Source of the DNA: Climacteris rufus
Lineage: Eukaryota > Chordata > Aves > Passeriformes > Climacteridae
NCBI GenBank assembly: GCA_013398175.1
Contig: VZRZ01004225.1
Location: forward strand, 1,069,426 to 1,133,425
DNA length: 64,000 nucleotides
Direction of reading: 5' to 3'
The position numbers and the translations under genes were made by a program. Shown here piece by piece: positions 61,501-64,000 of the stretch. Position 1 is the first letter of the stretch; every line of letters begins with the position of its first letter. The notes beneath the pieces are model-generated. The model worked only from the letters and a program-made list of their open reading frames with translations. It searched no databases and was not told where the DNA came from.

Positions 61501-64000
61501 TGCACAATTATATTTGTAATACACACAGCAGTAACAGGTGACCACATAATGTTATTCCAACAAATACTAAAGGCAATGATTAAAGATGGCTCTTTTTGCA
61601 TTTAGTTTGAGCTTTGTACTGCTTGTAGCTCATGGGAATTAATGCAAGAGTTCCATCTGAAATTTACGAATTTAGAAAAATCTATGTGTGCATATACATA
61701 TTATTCCTTCAAAAACAAACAACCAAATAAAATAATTTAAATGGAAGACAACAAAAAAACCAACACAACACACCTGAACGCTACAACATAAGTTTTAAGA
61801 GGTTTTATGATGTATTACAACAAGCTAATGTCTACTTGTTATACTGCTACATTTTGAATCTACATCTTCAAAACTTTTTCTACGCTCTTAAATTTACTAT
61901 CAATAAATAAAGTGATTACTACTTCTGTGACCTACATTAAAAACCACCAACTTAATGTGAATGAATTACCAGTTAATCATCAGAGTAAACAAAAATCTAT
62001 CAAAAAATTGTATTGAAGTGCAGTACTTATTACATTGCTAAATATTACTGCAATCATCTACACAAAAATCATCTTTTTGTTCTTTACACATTAATAATCA
62101 CACTCTCAGACAAATATTTTTGCATAAAATTAACATAATACATCTATATTTCTTTTCATTTTTTACAAACATAACAATTTTTCGTCTCTAATATTACAGC
62201 ATATATTTTAGCCAGCAGAATGACTGAATGGAAAGATACAGTGCTGGGGTTTTTTTATTCATGTTCTCCATGTTTAATATTTTGCTACCGTTATTGAAAT
62301 TTAAATTGAAAAGGCTAGGTATTGTCCACAGCAGAGACCTAGTTCTAACCACAGTACGCCTATCACTAGCAAACTAAAATTGAGGCCCTGCCCTTGGCCC
62401 TGGGGCTTAATCTCTCCGTAATGCTGGAAATGTTGTTCCATGCATGGATTAGCAAATTAAAAGAAGTTACAAACCTCTGGTGTGATTTGTCTAACTCCTG
62501 CAGTCCCTAGATCATCATCCACACTTACTGAACTAGGTTTAGGTGTTTTGAAAAGACATAGTAGAAAAAAACAAATTGACAGAGAGATTTCTATAAACTA
62601 CAAATGGGAATTATCTATGTCAAAAACCAAGGCCACAGTGTTAAATATGCACAAGCATTTAATTTAGAATTAATAGATAATATTGAAAATTGTCAGAGTT
62701 CCTTTTGTCAAATGTAATTGGTTTTATTTCATGAAAAACTAACAAAAAAACCTACAACTATCTACAAGACAGGTATATGCCATTATTCAAATATTTAGCA
62801 AATAAAGATTCCTATAAAACAAGTTAATCCAATCTTTTTCCTGTTAGTGTTGAAAAGCTGATATTCATTTCAAGCTTCTTGCAATTTTGTTTACATCATG
62901 TTTTAGCAGAACATTCAAATTAGTTAGCATCTTATATTGCACAATACACAAACTGTGTGGATGCTTTTATTAAAACTGTGATTCTTATTGATCTCAAAAT
63001 AAATGCAGATATAATAACTACTATTACTGTTTGCTTATTATAGGCAAATTTTCTCTCAAAACAATAACATATACTCCACTTAGAACTTTTTATTTTGTTA
63101 GCTATTCTCAAGGGAAAAAACATCCTCCAGCAACTTTTTAAACAATGTTCTCTTCAAAGAAGCGTGTGTTACTATATTAACAAACAAAGAGAAGTCAAAT
63201 AACTGAATATTCGTACATTCTCCATGAATATTTGAGGAAGTGAGGGTACTCAGGCAGCCTAATGTTATGCATCCAAATCATCTGTTAGGGAGGATGCATA
63301 CAGAATATGCTACATTTTATAGACTCCTGGGATACCATAGACCCTTTATATTTGTATATAAACAAAATTTAACACTTCCAGTGGAAAGTTGCCCAGCATC
63401 TTAATATTGGTTAATTCACTGTCCAACTTATCTGAGAAGGGGCTGCTGTATTTTAAGGAGAAATAGGTACTTGCTAGAAATTTATGAGAAGCATGACCAT
63501 GTCTGTCTCTGTTCTGAAGTAACTTCACCCAAGCACCAGTTGCACTAGTACCCAGATCAAGTTTGAGGAAACAGCACCATCTTGCCATAATCCTGAAACA
63601 CCAAAAATTGCAGGAAGCAAAGTGGATTTCAGTATAACTGGAGAAATACCCCCGCCACTCTGCTCCCATGACTTTCCTGAGATGAAACATCATCTCTGAC
63701 TGATGCTCTTATGTAAGTGTGACTGAAGATATTTATACCTTGATGGAAACATGGTCATTCTCACTAGTGGCGTGGCCCCTTGGCCCACGTATAAAAGATA
63801 AAAATTGGTTTTTGTTTGGCATGTATGGTAGTAATGGGGACCAGTAATGCCACAGGCTGGCTGCTCAGAAGATGCTAAGGACAGAAGGAAGACTCCTCCA
63901 TTTCCTGAGCAAAAAAAAAAAAGCAGAGAGCACCTGATGAGGCTGCATTTACCCAGCCACATGAGCTAATCAGGACTATGTTCGAGACAGACACATGAGC
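58531..64000. other. Unique AT-rich non-coding sequence
   Basis: About 5.5 kb with no recognised gene or interspersed repeat. A consensus-like TATA box (tataaaag, 63790-63797) lies after a GC-richer patch (ggcgtggcccc), with an A-tract at 63911-63922. On its own this is not enough to call a promoter. Confidence 0.55.

Noticed and set aside
63760..63800. TATA box tataaaag with an upstream GC-rich patch, resembling a core promoter.
   Set aside because: No CpG island, no initiator, no downstream exon, and no LTR ends were found. Single TATA matches are frequent in AT-rich DNA.
1..64000. CRISPR arrays, operons, ribosome binding sites, phage or plasmid features.
   Set aside because: The avian CR1 content, base composition and lack of dense coding show a vertebrate nuclear sequence. 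No regularly spaced repeat array is present.

Overview
This window is AT-rich, CpG-poor vertebrate nuclear DNA. It is almost certainly from a bird. The strongest evidence is a set of CR1 LINE fragments of the avian type. Several end in the diagnostic 3' sequence (the 'ggttggaagggacc' motif on the minus strand, or 'gttggactagatgatct' followed by copies of 'attctatg' on the plus strand). There are also two short solo-LTR-like elements and many A/T-rich simple repeats. I see no rRNA, CRISPR, operon or bacterial feature.

I find no host protein-coding gene that I can support. The open frames are short, scattered on both strands and about as long as chance predicts in sequence of this composition. 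The exceptions are frames lying inside LINE remnants, which are recognisable as fragments of retrotransposon reverse transcriptase. The window is best read as intergenic sequence or the interior of a large intron. The sequence alone does not say which gene or chromosome it belongs to.

Layout. 1-6.7 kb: unique AT-rich DNA with A-tracts and one ambiguous base. 6.7-6.9 kb: a short solo LTR candidate with a possible 6-bp target duplication. 7.1-7.9 kb: a plus-strand CR1 with internal deletions. 7.9-15.8 kb: unique sequence with a G-quadruplex motif, an alternating purine/pyrimidine tract and a 13-bp stem-loop. 15.8-16.2 kb: a CR1 3' end. 16.2-33.3 kb: a long stretch with only simple and short tandem repeats. 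33.3-34.6 kb: an old L2-like LINE remnant followed by a CR1, both on the minus strand. 34.7-39.6 kb: unique sequence with a near-perfect 37-bp stem hairpin at 37.55 kb. 39.6-41.7 kb: a minus-strand CR1 and then the best-preserved CR1 of the window, with FADD reverse-transcriptase motif and two frameshifts. 47.1 kb: a short CR1 tail. 53.15-53.83 kb: a CR1 fragment split by a 315-bp solo LTR, a nested insertion whose target site can be read. 58.2-58.5 kb: a diverged tandem duplication with a period of about 138-146 bp. The rest to 64 kb is unique AT-rich sequence.

Nothing here works as a gene system. The interest lies in the retroelement history (nested LTR in CR1, an L2-clade relic with readable frames, a 10-bp slippage frameshift) and in a few structured DNA/RNA motifs, above all the hairpin at 37531-37608.
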